Positions 25,144-33,615 of a stretch of 47,556 nucleotides of DNA are shown piece by piece (within the stretch, counting starts at the first letter, position 1; every line of letters starts with the position of its first letter). Source of the stretch: CAYYNQ01 sp964473105. Its GTDB lineage: Bacteria; Sumerlaeota; Sumerlaeia; MVZB01. The notes under the pieces are model-generated. The model saw only the letters and a program-made list of their open reading frames with translations. It did no database searches and was not told the DNA's origin. The position numbers and the translations under genes were made by a program. The stretch covers positions 1-47,556 of the forward strand of contig CAYYNQ010000036.1 of assembly GCA_964473105.1 (NCBI GenBank). Reading direction: 5' to 3'.

Positions 25144-26070
25144 TCAATGACCCGCTGCCGCAACCACCGCTTCGCCATGAACCTGCTCCTCATCATGATG
25201 ATCATCGTGCGGTAACAGGAGCACGATATAAATGGATGCCAGCAGTGAAAACACAACCGCCTGAATAGTGGACCCCAGGACCATCAGGAAATACACCCAG
25301 AAATTGATCGGCAGGCCGATCACGGGCGTGGGGGTACTGAACAGGAACGCTGTTAACATCATTCCCAAGCCCAAGAACGCGGTGAGTAACTTGTCTTCAC
25401 CCAATATATTCCCAAAAAGACGGGCAGACAGGGATACCGGCTTGATGAGTTCCCCCAACACATGCAACGGGAACATCAGCGGGGCAAGCCATAACGGCTT
25501 GCCGACCAAGTGCATGAACCAGTTGGCGATACCACCATCCTTGATCGTGCAAAACTGGACATAGACAAAGGTGCAGATCCCCAATGCAACGGTTGTCTCC
25601 TTGTAAGCGGTGGGCGACTTGAAGAACGGGATCAGGCCCATGATATTGTTGATGAAGATGAAGAGAAACAGCGACCCAACAAAGGGAATATATTTTTCAC
25701 GTCCCGGCCCGAAGATGCCGCCGAAGAAGTCATACAGGCCTTTCAGGCAAAGCTCGATGAAGTTCTGGAGTTTTCCGGGTGTTCGGACCGTCGCGTTTTT
25801 CAGTGCTTTCCGGATGATCAAGATCAACACAACAGCATACACAACGGAAAAAATCGGGTTGACCGGAATACCATAACCCGAATGGCCCAAGGGGATCTGG
25901 CTGACCGGATGCTGTGCCGAGTTATAGTCCTTGCCCTTGATCAACTGTTCAATCCACATATTGATCGTGGGCGGGGAATAAGGAATCAAGTAGGAGTCAC
26001 CAATGACCGGGCCATGATGACCGTGATCGCCGGCCTCATGCGTATCGTGACCTTGTTCTCCGAACGCCAT
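25144..26070 (-). CDS. atpB: ATP synthase F0 a subunit with His-rich ends
   Basis: The membrane stator subunit carries the proton half-channels. The essential Arg is in PVSLSARLFGNILG. FIFINNIMGLIPFF and the final hydrophobic helices are typical. Both termini are unusual. The first 21 residues contain five His (8, 11, 16, 18, 19) with Asp/Glu. The last 21 contain another five with acidic residues (288-308). Such tails can bind divalent metals, but no such role is established here. The start codon lies three bases before the previous gene's stop region, consistent with one operon. Confidence 0.95.
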   Translation of the reverse strand: MAFGEQGHDTHEAGDHGHHGPVIGDSYLIPYSPPTINMWIEQLIKGKDYNSAQHPVSQIPLGHSGYGIPVNPIFSVVYAVVLILIIRKALKNATVRTPGKLQNFIELCLKGLYDFFGGIFGPGREKYIPFVGSLFLFIFINNIMGLIPFFKSPTAYKETTVALGICTFVYVQFCTIKDGGIANWFMHLVGKPLWLAPLMFPLHVLGELIKPVSLSARLFGNILGEDKLLTAFLGLGMMLTAFLFSTPTPVIGLPINFWVYFLMVLGSTIQAVVFSLLASIYIVLLLPHDDHHDEEQVHGEAVVAAAGH

Positions 26071-26073
26071 ATC

Positions 26074-26604
26074 TTATCCTAATCTCAAAAGACCCGACGG
26101 ATGATCCGGTTTTGTTCCGGAGGTGTTCCTTTTGCCGGCATCAAGGCCCTCGCGGCCCTTCACAAGGGCAAAGCCCGCAAGCCGCAGGCTTGCAACAACA
26201 AGGGGTGTTCCAATACCAGCGATGAGCAACAGGCCAACCGTACTCATTTCAAGGGTGGCAATGTCCACCCAGTAAGACATCATGACCGCCATCAGACCGA
26301 GCCAGCCGATCTTGAGAATGATCAGGCCAAGACCCCGGAAGATGCGCCGGTGCCCGATCAGGTCACGTAAAATGAGCGGGGTCATGATGAAGAAAACCAG
26401 CGCCCAGACTCCCCCAAACAGGTAATATCCCGGCCAGGCCGGGTTGATCCGTACGAGCATGGCGGCAACCAGCACAAGGCTGATCACAACCATCAACAGC
26501 GTACGCTTCATAAAGGGCGAGCTGATGATCTCAAACGGACGCCGAACCGGTTCGCCCGAGCCGACTGCCGACTGCTTCAAGGTCTGGTCTTTATCTGGGC
26601 TCAT
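26074..26604 (-). CDS. AtpI-like four-helix membrane protein
   Basis: Four predicted membrane helices are visible (LLMVVISLVLVAAMLV; YLFGGVWALVFFIMTPLIL; IILKIGWLGLMAVMMSYW; GLLLIAGIGTPLVVASL), between a charged N-terminus and a basic C-terminal tail. Position between atpZ and atpB and topology match AtpI (ATP synthase protein I), which helps c-ring assembly. Sequence similarity is too weak for a firm name. ATG 26604 (MSPDKDQ) is preferred over the TTG at 26640; neither has a strong ribosome binding site. Confidence 0.7.
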   Translation of the reverse strand: MSPDKDQTLKQSAVGSGEPVRRPFEIISSPFMKRTLLMVVISLVLVAAMLVRINPAWPGYYLFGGVWALVFFIMTPLILRDLIGHRRIFRGLGLIILKIGWLGLMAVMMSYWVDIATLEMSTVGLLLIAGIGTPLVVASLRLAGFALVKGREGLDAGKRNTSGTKPDHPSGLLRLG

Positions 26605-26648
26605 GATTGATCGATAGCTTTGAAAATGAAACTCACTCAAGGTCGTTC

Positions 26649-26882
26649 TCAGGAGATCTTGCGGATCACCCTTATCACTTCGCGGATCCCGGCCACCAGT
26701 CCCATGACGGTCATCAGGATTTCAATCCACCCCCCCCAGCCGGTCATTCGGCGTATGAACCAACCAACGCCATAGCCGACGAGCGGGCCGGCGACCATCA
26801 ACCCGGGGATCATCATGGCCAGGCCGGCATCGGCAATCAGGGACTTTTGATCATCCCGGCGCCTTGGCTCTCTGGGTTTCAT
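26649..26882 (-). CDS. atpZ: AtpZ-type small membrane protein
   Basis: The 77-residue protein has two membrane helices (GLAMMIPGLMVAGPLVGYGV and GWIEILMTVMGLVAGI). It matches the AtpZ/AtpI family (often called putative F0F1-ATPase subunit) that opens many atp operons. Family members are linked to Mg2+ or Ca2+ handling and F0 assembly. An 8-C run at about 26729-26736 lies inside the gene. Confidence 0.8.
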   Translation of the reverse strand: MKPREPRRRDDQKSLIADAGLAMMIPGLMVAGPLVGYGVGWFIRRMTGWGGWIEILMTVMGLVAGIREVIRVIRKIS

Positions 26883-27199
26883 AGACTTTAGCCCGGGGTC
26901 CCGAGTTCGGGAAATATATCACAAACTCGAAAAGCGGGGAAAGCAGACCTCCTATGACGATGTTCCATCCGAAAAAGGCTGGTATATCCCTATGAATAAA
27001 GCCCGAAACCGGAGTCTGATGCATGATCCATAGTCATTATATCATGCCCACAAACGCCATTTTCTACGCGTCATAACCCCAATAATCAAGGAAAAACATC
27101 CAAAATCTCCGGTGATACGGGTTATGCTGTTGAATCTGGCATCATATCACCATAAATTGGTGCCTGCTCTTCCCAACTCGCCCAAGGTTGATTCTCCCG
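26883..27199. other. Divergent intergenic region before the atp operon and the diguanylate cyclase
   Basis: About 317 bp with no supported gene. It holds the candidate atp promoter (27036-27044). On the right, AAGG at 27184-27187 lies 12 bases before the ATG at 27200. Confidence 0.5.
27036..27044 (-). promoter_or_regulatory. Candidate extended -10 promoter of the ATP synthase operon
   Basis: On the minus strand the sequence reads TGATATAAT, a perfect -10 hexamer with the TG of an extended -10 element. No good -35 is present, which extended -10 promoters do not need. Transcription would start about 150 bp before atpZ. Inference from sequence only. Confidence 0.4.
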
Positions 27200-28195
27200 A
27201 TGCCCCGCATACCAGCTGATTGTATCCCAGGCATCGCCAACTCAGTTGGTGGACTTGGGTCCAACCAAGTCATCCTCTGCTGGATTATTTTTGTCTTGTT
27301 CGTCATTGCCATGTTCCTGGTATGGAAAATATGGCAACTGCGGTTAATATTCCCGCCCAATCCTGCGGCTACAGCTGGCCCTCCACCTTCAGGGGGCGAA
27401 AAGAAGGTATTGGCCTCAAGCAGGCAAACGATCTTCTCACAGCTCCAGGAACTGTCCGGAATCGCCCGGGGCCTGATCCGGAAAAACACCGAGCATTTTG
27501 ATGCTGTCCGGAAATTCCAAGATGCCTTCCAGCGGACGGGTCCGGAAGAAGAAGCTGAGGAAATACGCCGACAATTGCTGGAAGAAATGGACAGAATGCT
27601 TAAATCCTGTGAAAAATTCGGGGCAACCCTCAACAATGCCACCCGGCAATTCGGGAGGCGTCAGGAATCCATGGAACAGATCCTGGTCGACTCAAGTCTG
27701 GATTACCTGACGCGCCTGGGCAACCGCCGTGTCTTCGACAGCCGCCTGAAGGAGGAATTATTCAGGACCAGACGTTACGGGAAGCCCTTTGCGCTGATTA
27801 TGATGGACATTGATCATTTCAAGGCGGTGAACGATGATCATGGGCACCTCACCGGTGACCAGATCATCAAGCTTGCCGCACAGGCCATGGAAGCCCAGGT
27901 CCGTATCACCGACTTCGTCGCAAGATTTGGGGGGGAAGAGTTTGTGATCCTTCTTCCCGAGGCAACCGGTGAGGAGGGAAGAGCGGTCGCAGAAAAGGTT
28001 CGGCAGGCGGTACGGAACATTCGCTTAAATTATGGAGATAGGGTAATCCAGATCACGATCAGCGCGGGCGTGACCGTGATCGACCCGAGTAATGACACGC
28101 CTGAAAGCCTGGTCAACCGCGTGGACCGGGCACTTTTGCGCGCAAAGAAAAATGGACGGAATAGGGTCGAATTGATCATGCCAAACAATGAATAA
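27200..28195 (+). CDS. Membrane-bound diguanylate cyclase (GGDEF)
   Basis: One transmembrane helix near the N-terminus (VILCWIIFVLFVIAMFLVW) is followed by a helical coiled linker (about 75-155) and a GGDEF domain (about 160-331). The active site reads GGEEF (244-248), which is active in this family. The product-inhibition I-site RxxD is intact (Arg235-Asp238, five residues before GGEEF). DSSLDYLTRLGNRR and DIDHFKAVNDDHGH are typical. It makes cyclic di-GMP from two GTP. No sensory domain is recognisable outside the membrane. I use ATG 27200, 12 bases after AAGG; the TTG at 27188 is less likely. Confidence 0.92.
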   Translation: MPRIPADCIPGIANSVGGLGSNQVILCWIIFVLFVIAMFLVWKIWQLRLIFPPNPAATAGPPPSGGEKKVLASSRQTIFSQLQELSGIARGLIRKNTEHFDAVRKFQDAFQRTGPEEEAEEIRRQLLEEMDRMLKSCEKFGATLNNATRQFGRRQESMEQILVDSSLDYLTRLGNRRVFDSRLKEELFRTRRYGKPFALIMMDIDHFKAVNDDHGHLTGDQIIKLAAQAMEAQVRITDFVARFGGEEFVILLPEATGEEGRAVAEKVRQAVRNIRLNYGDRVIQITISAGVTVIDPSNDTPESLVNRVDRALLRAKKNGRNRVELIMPNNE

Positions 28196-28370
28196 ATCCT
28201 GAGATCAATACATCATGATTCTTGCCCCCTACACAAACACAGATATTCTCTGCTTAACCTGTGCCGTTCCGGTCCGCGTGGAGTCGGCCCCACCGGGATG
28301 GCGTTGATCACGTGGCATCAAGCTCCCCCAAGCCATTGCTGTGGAGAATCAAGACGCCACATGGCAGCGG

Positions 28371-30905
28371 CTAGTTCGTCACAATGTTCAGCAGCTTCCC
28401 CTTGACGTAAATCACTTTCCTGATTTCCTTCCCCCCGATCAGGGATGTGATCTTCCCATCAGCCAAGGCTTTCTGCCTGATGCACTCATCATCATCATCC
28501 ACACCGGCCATGATCCGGCCGCGTGTCTTGCCCATTACCTGAACGGCAATTTCAATCTCGTCAACTCTCAGCGCTGCTTCATCCCAAGTCGGCCATGACT
28601 GCTGGCAGACCAGCCCTTCACAGCCCAGCAGCGACCAGATCTCCTCGGCCAGGTGCGGCGCAAACGGGCTCAGCAGCAGACACAACCGATGCATACCGGC
28701 CGCTGCGAGTCGTCTTGATGACCCCGAGCCTTTGTCATCCGGCGGGCAGTCATACAACGCATTCAATAACTCCATGCATGCGGAAATGGCGGTATTGAAC
28801 GCATAGCGTTCCTCCAGATCGTTCGTTACACGACGTGTCGAGTCATGAATCTGACGATGCAGCTCCTTCGCCTTTCCATCCAGTCCACCATCGTCCATCT
28901 GTAAGCCGCCGATGACTCCTGCACACAGGGAATCCCGATGCGTCTGCATAAATCGCCAGACCCGGTCTACAAAACGCGACATGCCCTGGACACCCTGCTC
29001 ACTCCACGGCAGATCCTTGTCCGGCGGTGCGGCGAACAGGATAAACAGCCGCGCGACATCCGCGCCCCGTTCATCAAGCAGGTCGCCGGGGTCAACCCCG
29101 TTGCCCTTGCTCTTGTCCATCTTGTAAAATCGCCGGATTCCAGTTTTGGGATCAACTCCCTCGTTGGTAACCATCCCCTGACAGAGCAGTCTTGTGAACG
29201 GTTCATTGATCTCGGTCATACCCAAGTCACGCAGGGCCTTGGTAAAGAACCTTGAATAAAGCAAATGCAGGATCGCGTGCTCCTTGCCGCCGACATAGAT
29301 ATCCACGGGCATGTATCGTTCCGCGGCGGACTTCCCAAAAGGGAGGCCTGTGTTGTTCGAATCACAATAGCGCAGGTAATACCACGAGCTGTCGAAGAAT
29401 GTGTCCATGGTGTCGGTCTCGCGCCGTCCGGGTTTACCGCTGACAGGGCAGGTGGTATTGACAAAGTCATCAAGACCGGCAATAGGGTTCCCCTCGGCGC
29501 CGAATTTCGCACCTTCGGGAAGCCTAACCGGCAACTGAGCATACGGAACCGGATATATCCCGCCATCCTCATCATAGACAAACGGTATCGGCGTCCCCCA
29601 GAACCGCTGGCGTGAAATCAACCAGTCCCGCAGACGGTATTGAATCGTTCTCTTTCCCCTCCCTCTTCCCGCAACCCACTCGCTGATCGCCGTCTTTGCA
29701 TCAACTGATGACATTCCGTCAAACTTTTCTGAATTGACCATAGTTCCGGCCTCGACATAAGCAGCGGCCATCGAATCCACCTTGAGCACTTCACCTGCCG
29801 GTTGAATCACGACACGAATCGGTATGTCATATTTTCTGGCGAACTCGAAATCACGCTGGTCGTGAGCCGGCACAGCCATAACCGTGCCCGTCCCGTATTC
29901 CATCAGGACAAAATTCGCGGTGTAGATTGGGATTTCGAGATTATTGGCTGGATTAACGGCGTGCATGCCAAGCGGCATGCCCAGTTTCTCGGCCGCCTCG
30001 TTTGTCCGGGTTTCACGTCCTTCATGAACAACCCGGTTGATGAAGGCCTTGACCTCAAGCTCGTTCGGTCTTCCAGCAATCCATTCCTGAATACGGGGAT
30101 GTTCAGGCGCAATCGAAATGAATGTGACACCGAACAACGTATCAGGACGGGTGGTGAAGACCGAAATCTCCTCTCCGGTCTCCTTCACGGTGAAAATAAC
30201 CTCAACGCCTTCACTACGGCCGATCCAGTTCCTCTGCTGCGAAGTGACTAGGTTCGGCCATCCCGGAAGCCGATCATCGAGGTCTCGCAGGAGTTCCTCC
30301 GCATATCGCGTAATTTTGAGAAACCACTGCTTCAACGGACGAACGTCGACGGGTGTCTCCTCATGACGCCAGCAACAGCCATTGATCACCTGTTCATTGG
30401 CGAGGACGGTATTGCACTCCGGACACCAGTTGACTGCCGCCTCGCGTCGTTCAACCAGGCCGTGTTCATACATCTTTATGAAGATATACTGGTTCCAGCG
30501 GTAATAATCATCACTGCAGGTGGACACTTCGCGACCCCAATCGTAACTGAACCCGAGCCGGTCAAACTGTTTCCGCATTCGTGCGATACACTGCTCGGTC
30601 CATGGACCGGGCTGGGTATTATTCTTGATGGCCGCATTCTCGGCAGGTAGGCCGAACGAATCCCAGCCCATCGGGTGCAGAACGTCGAAACCCCGCATCC
30701 TGCGATAACGCGCAATGGCATCACCAATGGTGTAGACCCGGACGTGCCCCATGTGCAGGTTCCCACTGGGATAGGGGAACTGCTCAAGGACATAAAAAGG
30801 TTCGCGACTGTTGTCCTCACCTGCACGGAAAAGGTTTCCTTGGTTCCAGGCCCTCTGCCATTTCAGTTCAATTTCCTGAAACGGATAATAAGTCTCGATT
30901 GCCAC
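28371..30905 (-). CDS. leuS: Leucyl-tRNA synthetase
   Basis: This class I synthetase (844 aa) charges tRNA-Leu. The HIGH motif is HMGH at 51-54 in YPSGNLHMGHVRVYTIGD and the KMSKS loop is KMDKS at 595-599. The CP1 editing domain is complete: the Thr-rich FTTRPDTLFG, and GTVMAVPAHDQRDF with its editing Asp. The anticodon-binding and C-terminal domains follow, ending in KVIYVKGKLLNIV. A tRNA-Leu gene lies 251 bp upstream in the other direction. Confidence 0.98.
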   Translation of the reverse strand: MAIETYYPFQEIELKWQRAWNQGNLFRAGEDNSREPFYVLEQFPYPSGNLHMGHVRVYTIGDAIARYRRMRGFDVLHPMGWDSFGLPAENAAIKNNTQPGPWTEQCIARMRKQFDRLGFSYDWGREVSTCSDDYYRWNQYIFIKMYEHGLVERREAAVNWCPECNTVLANEQVINGCCWRHEETPVDVRPLKQWFLKITRYAEELLRDLDDRLPGWPNLVTSQQRNWIGRSEGVEVIFTVKETGEEISVFTTRPDTLFGVTFISIAPEHPRIQEWIAGRPNELEVKAFINRVVHEGRETRTNEAAEKLGMPLGMHAVNPANNLEIPIYTANFVLMEYGTGTVMAVPAHDQRDFEFARKYDIPIRVVIQPAGEVLKVDSMAAAYVEAGTMVNSEKFDGMSSVDAKTAISEWVAGRGRGKRTIQYRLRDWLISRQRFWGTPIPFVYDEDGGIYPVPYAQLPVRLPEGAKFGAEGNPIAGLDDFVNTTCPVSGKPGRRETDTMDTFFDSSWYYLRYCDSNNTGLPFGKSAAERYMPVDIYVGGKEHAILHLLYSRFFTKALRDLGMTEINEPFTRLLCQGMVTNEGVDPKTGIRRFYKMDKSKGNGVDPGDLLDERGADVARLFILFAAPPDKDLPWSEQGVQGMSRFVDRVWRFMQTHRDSLCAGVIGGLQMDDGGLDGKAKELHRQIHDSTRRVTNDLEERYAFNTAISACMELLNALYDCPPDDKGSGSSRRLAAAGMHRLCLLLSPFAPHLAEEIWSLLGCEGLVCQQSWPTWDEAALRVDEIEIAVQVMGKTRGRIMAGVDDDDECIRQKALADGKITSLIGGKEIRKVIYVKGKLLNIVTN

Positions 30906-31156
30906 AGGCGTGATCCTTATCCAGTCGATCCCGACGAAAGAACATGCTGATCTACCCGGGAAAGCCTACTTATAACCAAGGTCGACCCGGATCCGGTCAA
31001 CTGGATATTTGACCGGAACGTGCTGGGATTTTGAAGTGAAAACGTGGAAGCCCGCAGAAACCCCTTGAGAGCGCACGCCGCTTTTTGCTTAATTAGGAAT
31101 GTTTGAAGACACCCGATGTGCTTGGATGAACCGAAACCTGGACCTCCCGGTCTGTT

Positions 31157-31243
31157 GCCGAGGTGGTGGAATTGGCAGACACGCAAGACTAAGGATCTTG
31201 TGGCCGCAAGGCTGTGCGGGTTCAAATCCCGCCCTCGGCACCA
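31157..31243 (+). tRNA. tRNA-Leu, anticodon AAG
   Basis: It folds as a class II tRNA. The acceptor stem GCCGAGG pairs with CCTCGGC (31233-31239). The anticodon stem is CAAGA/TCTTG with loop CTAAGGA, and a long variable arm (GCC-GCAA-GGC) and T arm GCGGG/CCCGC follow. Discriminator A is at 31240 and an encoded CCA at 31241-31243. The anticodon at 31191-31193 is AAG, for CUU codons, or for CUU/CUC/CUA if A34 is changed to inosine. The long variable arm, A73 and similarity to bacterial tRNA-Leu support the identity. Confidence 0.95.
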
Positions 31244-31725
31244 ACCCCATTTTGAAATTGATTTCCAATTGAAGGTTCCCATCAACACGGCCGTCCCGCC
31301 GGACAACATGAGGTTGGCATCGTTGTGGCTGCCGCAGAGGTAATACTTCTCTGACAAGGAACTTGGGAAACCAAGGGAAATCACGCTGGATCACAAACAA
31401 CTTGGGCATTAAAGGGGAGATATGCGGAATGCAGCCTGATTCGCGCCCGTGCTTCCCCCCGTGTAAAATTGCACTGATTCAGGCTTAGATTCAAAGTATT
31501 CGAGTTTCCATGCCGTGGCGGAATATGGAGGGCACTCCTGCGACAACACAAGTCTGCCAAGTTTTACACAGCGACAGGTTGGAACATGGAACCCTGCCCC
31601 CCCAAGGCCCTGACAACAAATACGCCGATACATTTGGAATACCAACAAGAAATAATCATACAATATTGATTACAAATGATTTAATTAAAAATATCGGCTG
31701 GGACGCAACCTGACACCCAAGGTCC

Positions 31726-31812
31726 TTATTCCGTAGGATCGTCGTATTCAATCTCGATACGGTCACTGATTTCCCAGATGACCCGCTCGATAATCCTGAT
31801 TAATAACACCAT
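31726..31812 (-). CDS. Possible 28-residue small protein
   Basis: The minus-strand frame encodes MVLLIRIIERVIWEISD followed by an acidic tail, a strongly amphipathic pattern. A TAG codon two codons before the ATG fixes the start, and AGG lies six bases upstream. So short an ORF can arise by chance, and I recognise no relative. Confidence 0.25.
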   Translation of the reverse strand: MVLLIRIIERVIWEISDRIEIEYDDPTE

Positions 31813-32793
31813 GACAACCTAACCAGCCCACGCCATTTCATCATTACCCCTGAAAAAACAAATCCCACGCCCCCACTTCAAGTTCAGGGGTCGAGAGACT
31901 GTCCGGGCATCGTCGCCGGACGGACGATTTGCAGAATGCTGCCATACTATCCCAGACGCATTGTCCATGGCAAGTCATAGAAAACTCGGGATATTCCATC
32001 GATCTCGGTCCTGAGGCCGGTTAAATGTTTCATCCATTCATGGCCAATGGCTGATATTAATTTTATATAATTTATATTATTGAAGTTATATAGATTATTT
32101 CGAAACCTATAACCTGAAAGTTAACCCCCGATCCTGGCCTGTCTCCATGATGGATCTTCCATGATAGCGGGGATTTCCAAGGTCTCACTCTAGACCATTG
32201 ATCGGCAGACTCTGGGCCCCATCATGGATGGATCATCCGGATGCCTCCCCCCATGGCCCTTCTCAGGCAGATATACCGTAAAACCAAGGCTTGGAAAGGA
32301 TGATGGAGAATCACCTTTACGCAACCTTCCCGCTAAAGACTCCCCTGCATGGCCCGTTCCTGGGTCACTATGAGTTTTAGACTCGACAGCCAATAAATTT
32401 CACGGGCTCCCCCACCCCTATACCTTGAGTCAAGACTGATATCTTCACCGCTCCCTCCCAGAAACACGGAAAATTGAATTAGTTGGAACTATATTGGCAA
32501 CAGACCTGATATGGAAAATTCTTTCATCATCGTGACACGCAGCCCATCAATCCGATCGGAATTGAATGCCAAAGAAGCATGGCCCTTGAAAGTCTTGGGT
32601 GGAAGGGGGTATCGCGCAAATGCCTGAAACAGATTTACCCAACGACCGGTCCATGGGCAATGCAACGGGCCCAAAAGTCACGGTGAACATCGTAGCTAGG
32701 AACTGGTCCAGAAAAGCCGAACTGGTCTGAAAATATTGGCACGATCTGGATCCAGGAAGAAAAATATATCGTGATCGTGATTGGGTTGGGACG

Positions 32794-32799
32794 TATAAT
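32794..32799 (+). promoter_or_regulatory. Candidate -10 element of hisH
   Basis: A perfect TATAAT stands 31 bp before the hisH ATG. With a 17-bp spacer, the -35 position (32771-32776) reads GTGATC, three of six matches. This would give a short leader containing only the ribosome binding site. Confidence 0.4.
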
Positions 32800-32830
32800 A
32801 CGGTACTTACTGTCACTTGTGGAGAAGTTA

Positions 32831-33454
32831 ATGATCGCCATTATCGACTACGGGATGGGAAATCTCCTGAGTGTCTCCAAGGCGCTTGACCACCTCGGCA
32901 TCGCGCATCAGGTCACGGATGACCCATATGACCTTGAAACTGCGGCCGGACTGATCCTGCCGGGTGTTGGGGCCTTTGGTGATGCCATGCGTGAACTTGA
33001 GGCCAAGGGGCTTGTGGAACCCATCCGCGAACAGGCAAGAGCCGGCAAACCCCTGCTGGGTATCTGCCTTGGCATGCAACTCTTCATGGACACAAGCGAT
33101 GAGTCACCAAACGTACGAGGACTGGGGCTGATTGCTGGAAACTGCAGGCGTTTCGAATCGGATGAACTCAAGGTTCCCCACATGGGCTGGAATACAATCT
33201 CAAAACAGGCAAATGTCCCGGCGCTGAAGAATATACCGAACGGGGATTACTTTTATTTCGTGCATTCCTATTACGTCTGCCCCGATGACCAGGCCTGCAT
33301 GGGTGCACTGACGGAGTATGCCCTACCCTTCGCCTCGATCCTGTGGTCAGGAAATATCATGGCTACCCAGTTTCATCCGGAAAAAAGCCAGTCCAGCGGC
33401 CTGAAGATTCTGGAAAACTTTGCCCATTCTCCAGATGATCAAGCCGGATCATAA
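32831..33454 (+). CDS. hisH: Imidazole glycerol phosphate synthase, glutamine amidotransferase subunit
   Basis: HisH hydrolyses glutamine and passes ammonia to HisF in histidine biosynthesis. The catalytic triad is present: Cys79 in GICLGMQLF, and His182 and Glu184 in QFHPEKSQ. The opening IAIIDYGMGNLLSVSKAL and LPGVGAFGDAM are typical. ATG 32831 is chosen because GGAG ends six bases before it; an upstream GTG at 32771 is unsupported. The length of 207 residues is normal. No other his gene is nearby, so HisF must be encoded elsewhere. Confidence 0.96.
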   Translation: MIAIIDYGMGNLLSVSKALDHLGIAHQVTDDPYDLETAAGLILPGVGAFGDAMRELEAKGLVEPIREQARAGKPLLGICLGMQLFMDTSDESPNVRGLGLIAGNCRRFESDELKVPHMGWNTISKQANVPALKNIPNGDYFYFVHSYYVCPDDQACMGALTEYALPFASILWSGNIMATQFHPEKSQSSGLKILENFAHSPDDQAGS

Positions 33455-33615
33455 AGCCGGCAGAGAGAAGGCTCATCACATCAACACGCGCTCATGGTGT
33501 CCAGGAAGGCCGATCCGCATGGGTCCCCCATTGTTTACGCTCACTTGAATGGCGCGCAATACCTCTTACCTATTGGAAATTTTGAGGTTCCCCCGGAATG
33601 GTGGGCAACGATGAA

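Larger units (their letters stand above)
31244..32830. other. Gene-poor region of about 1.6 kb
   Basis: There is no convincing protein gene here. The frames on both strands are short, lack good ribosome binding sites and resemble nothing I know. A very AT-rich stretch lies at about 32053-32115, and a 28-codon minus-strand ORF at 31726-31812. The right end holds the hisH promoter and ribosome binding site. Inverted or direct repeats are weak (for example TCCATGAT twice near 32145-32165). It could hold an unrecognised RNA, gene remnants or simply spacer. Confidence 0.5.

Noticed and set aside
31510..31713. Plus-strand ORF in the gene-poor region that looked like a transposase remnant
   Set aside because: The other frames of the same stretch give similarly plausible but unrelated peptides, and no catalytic or terminal-repeat feature of an insertion sequence is present.
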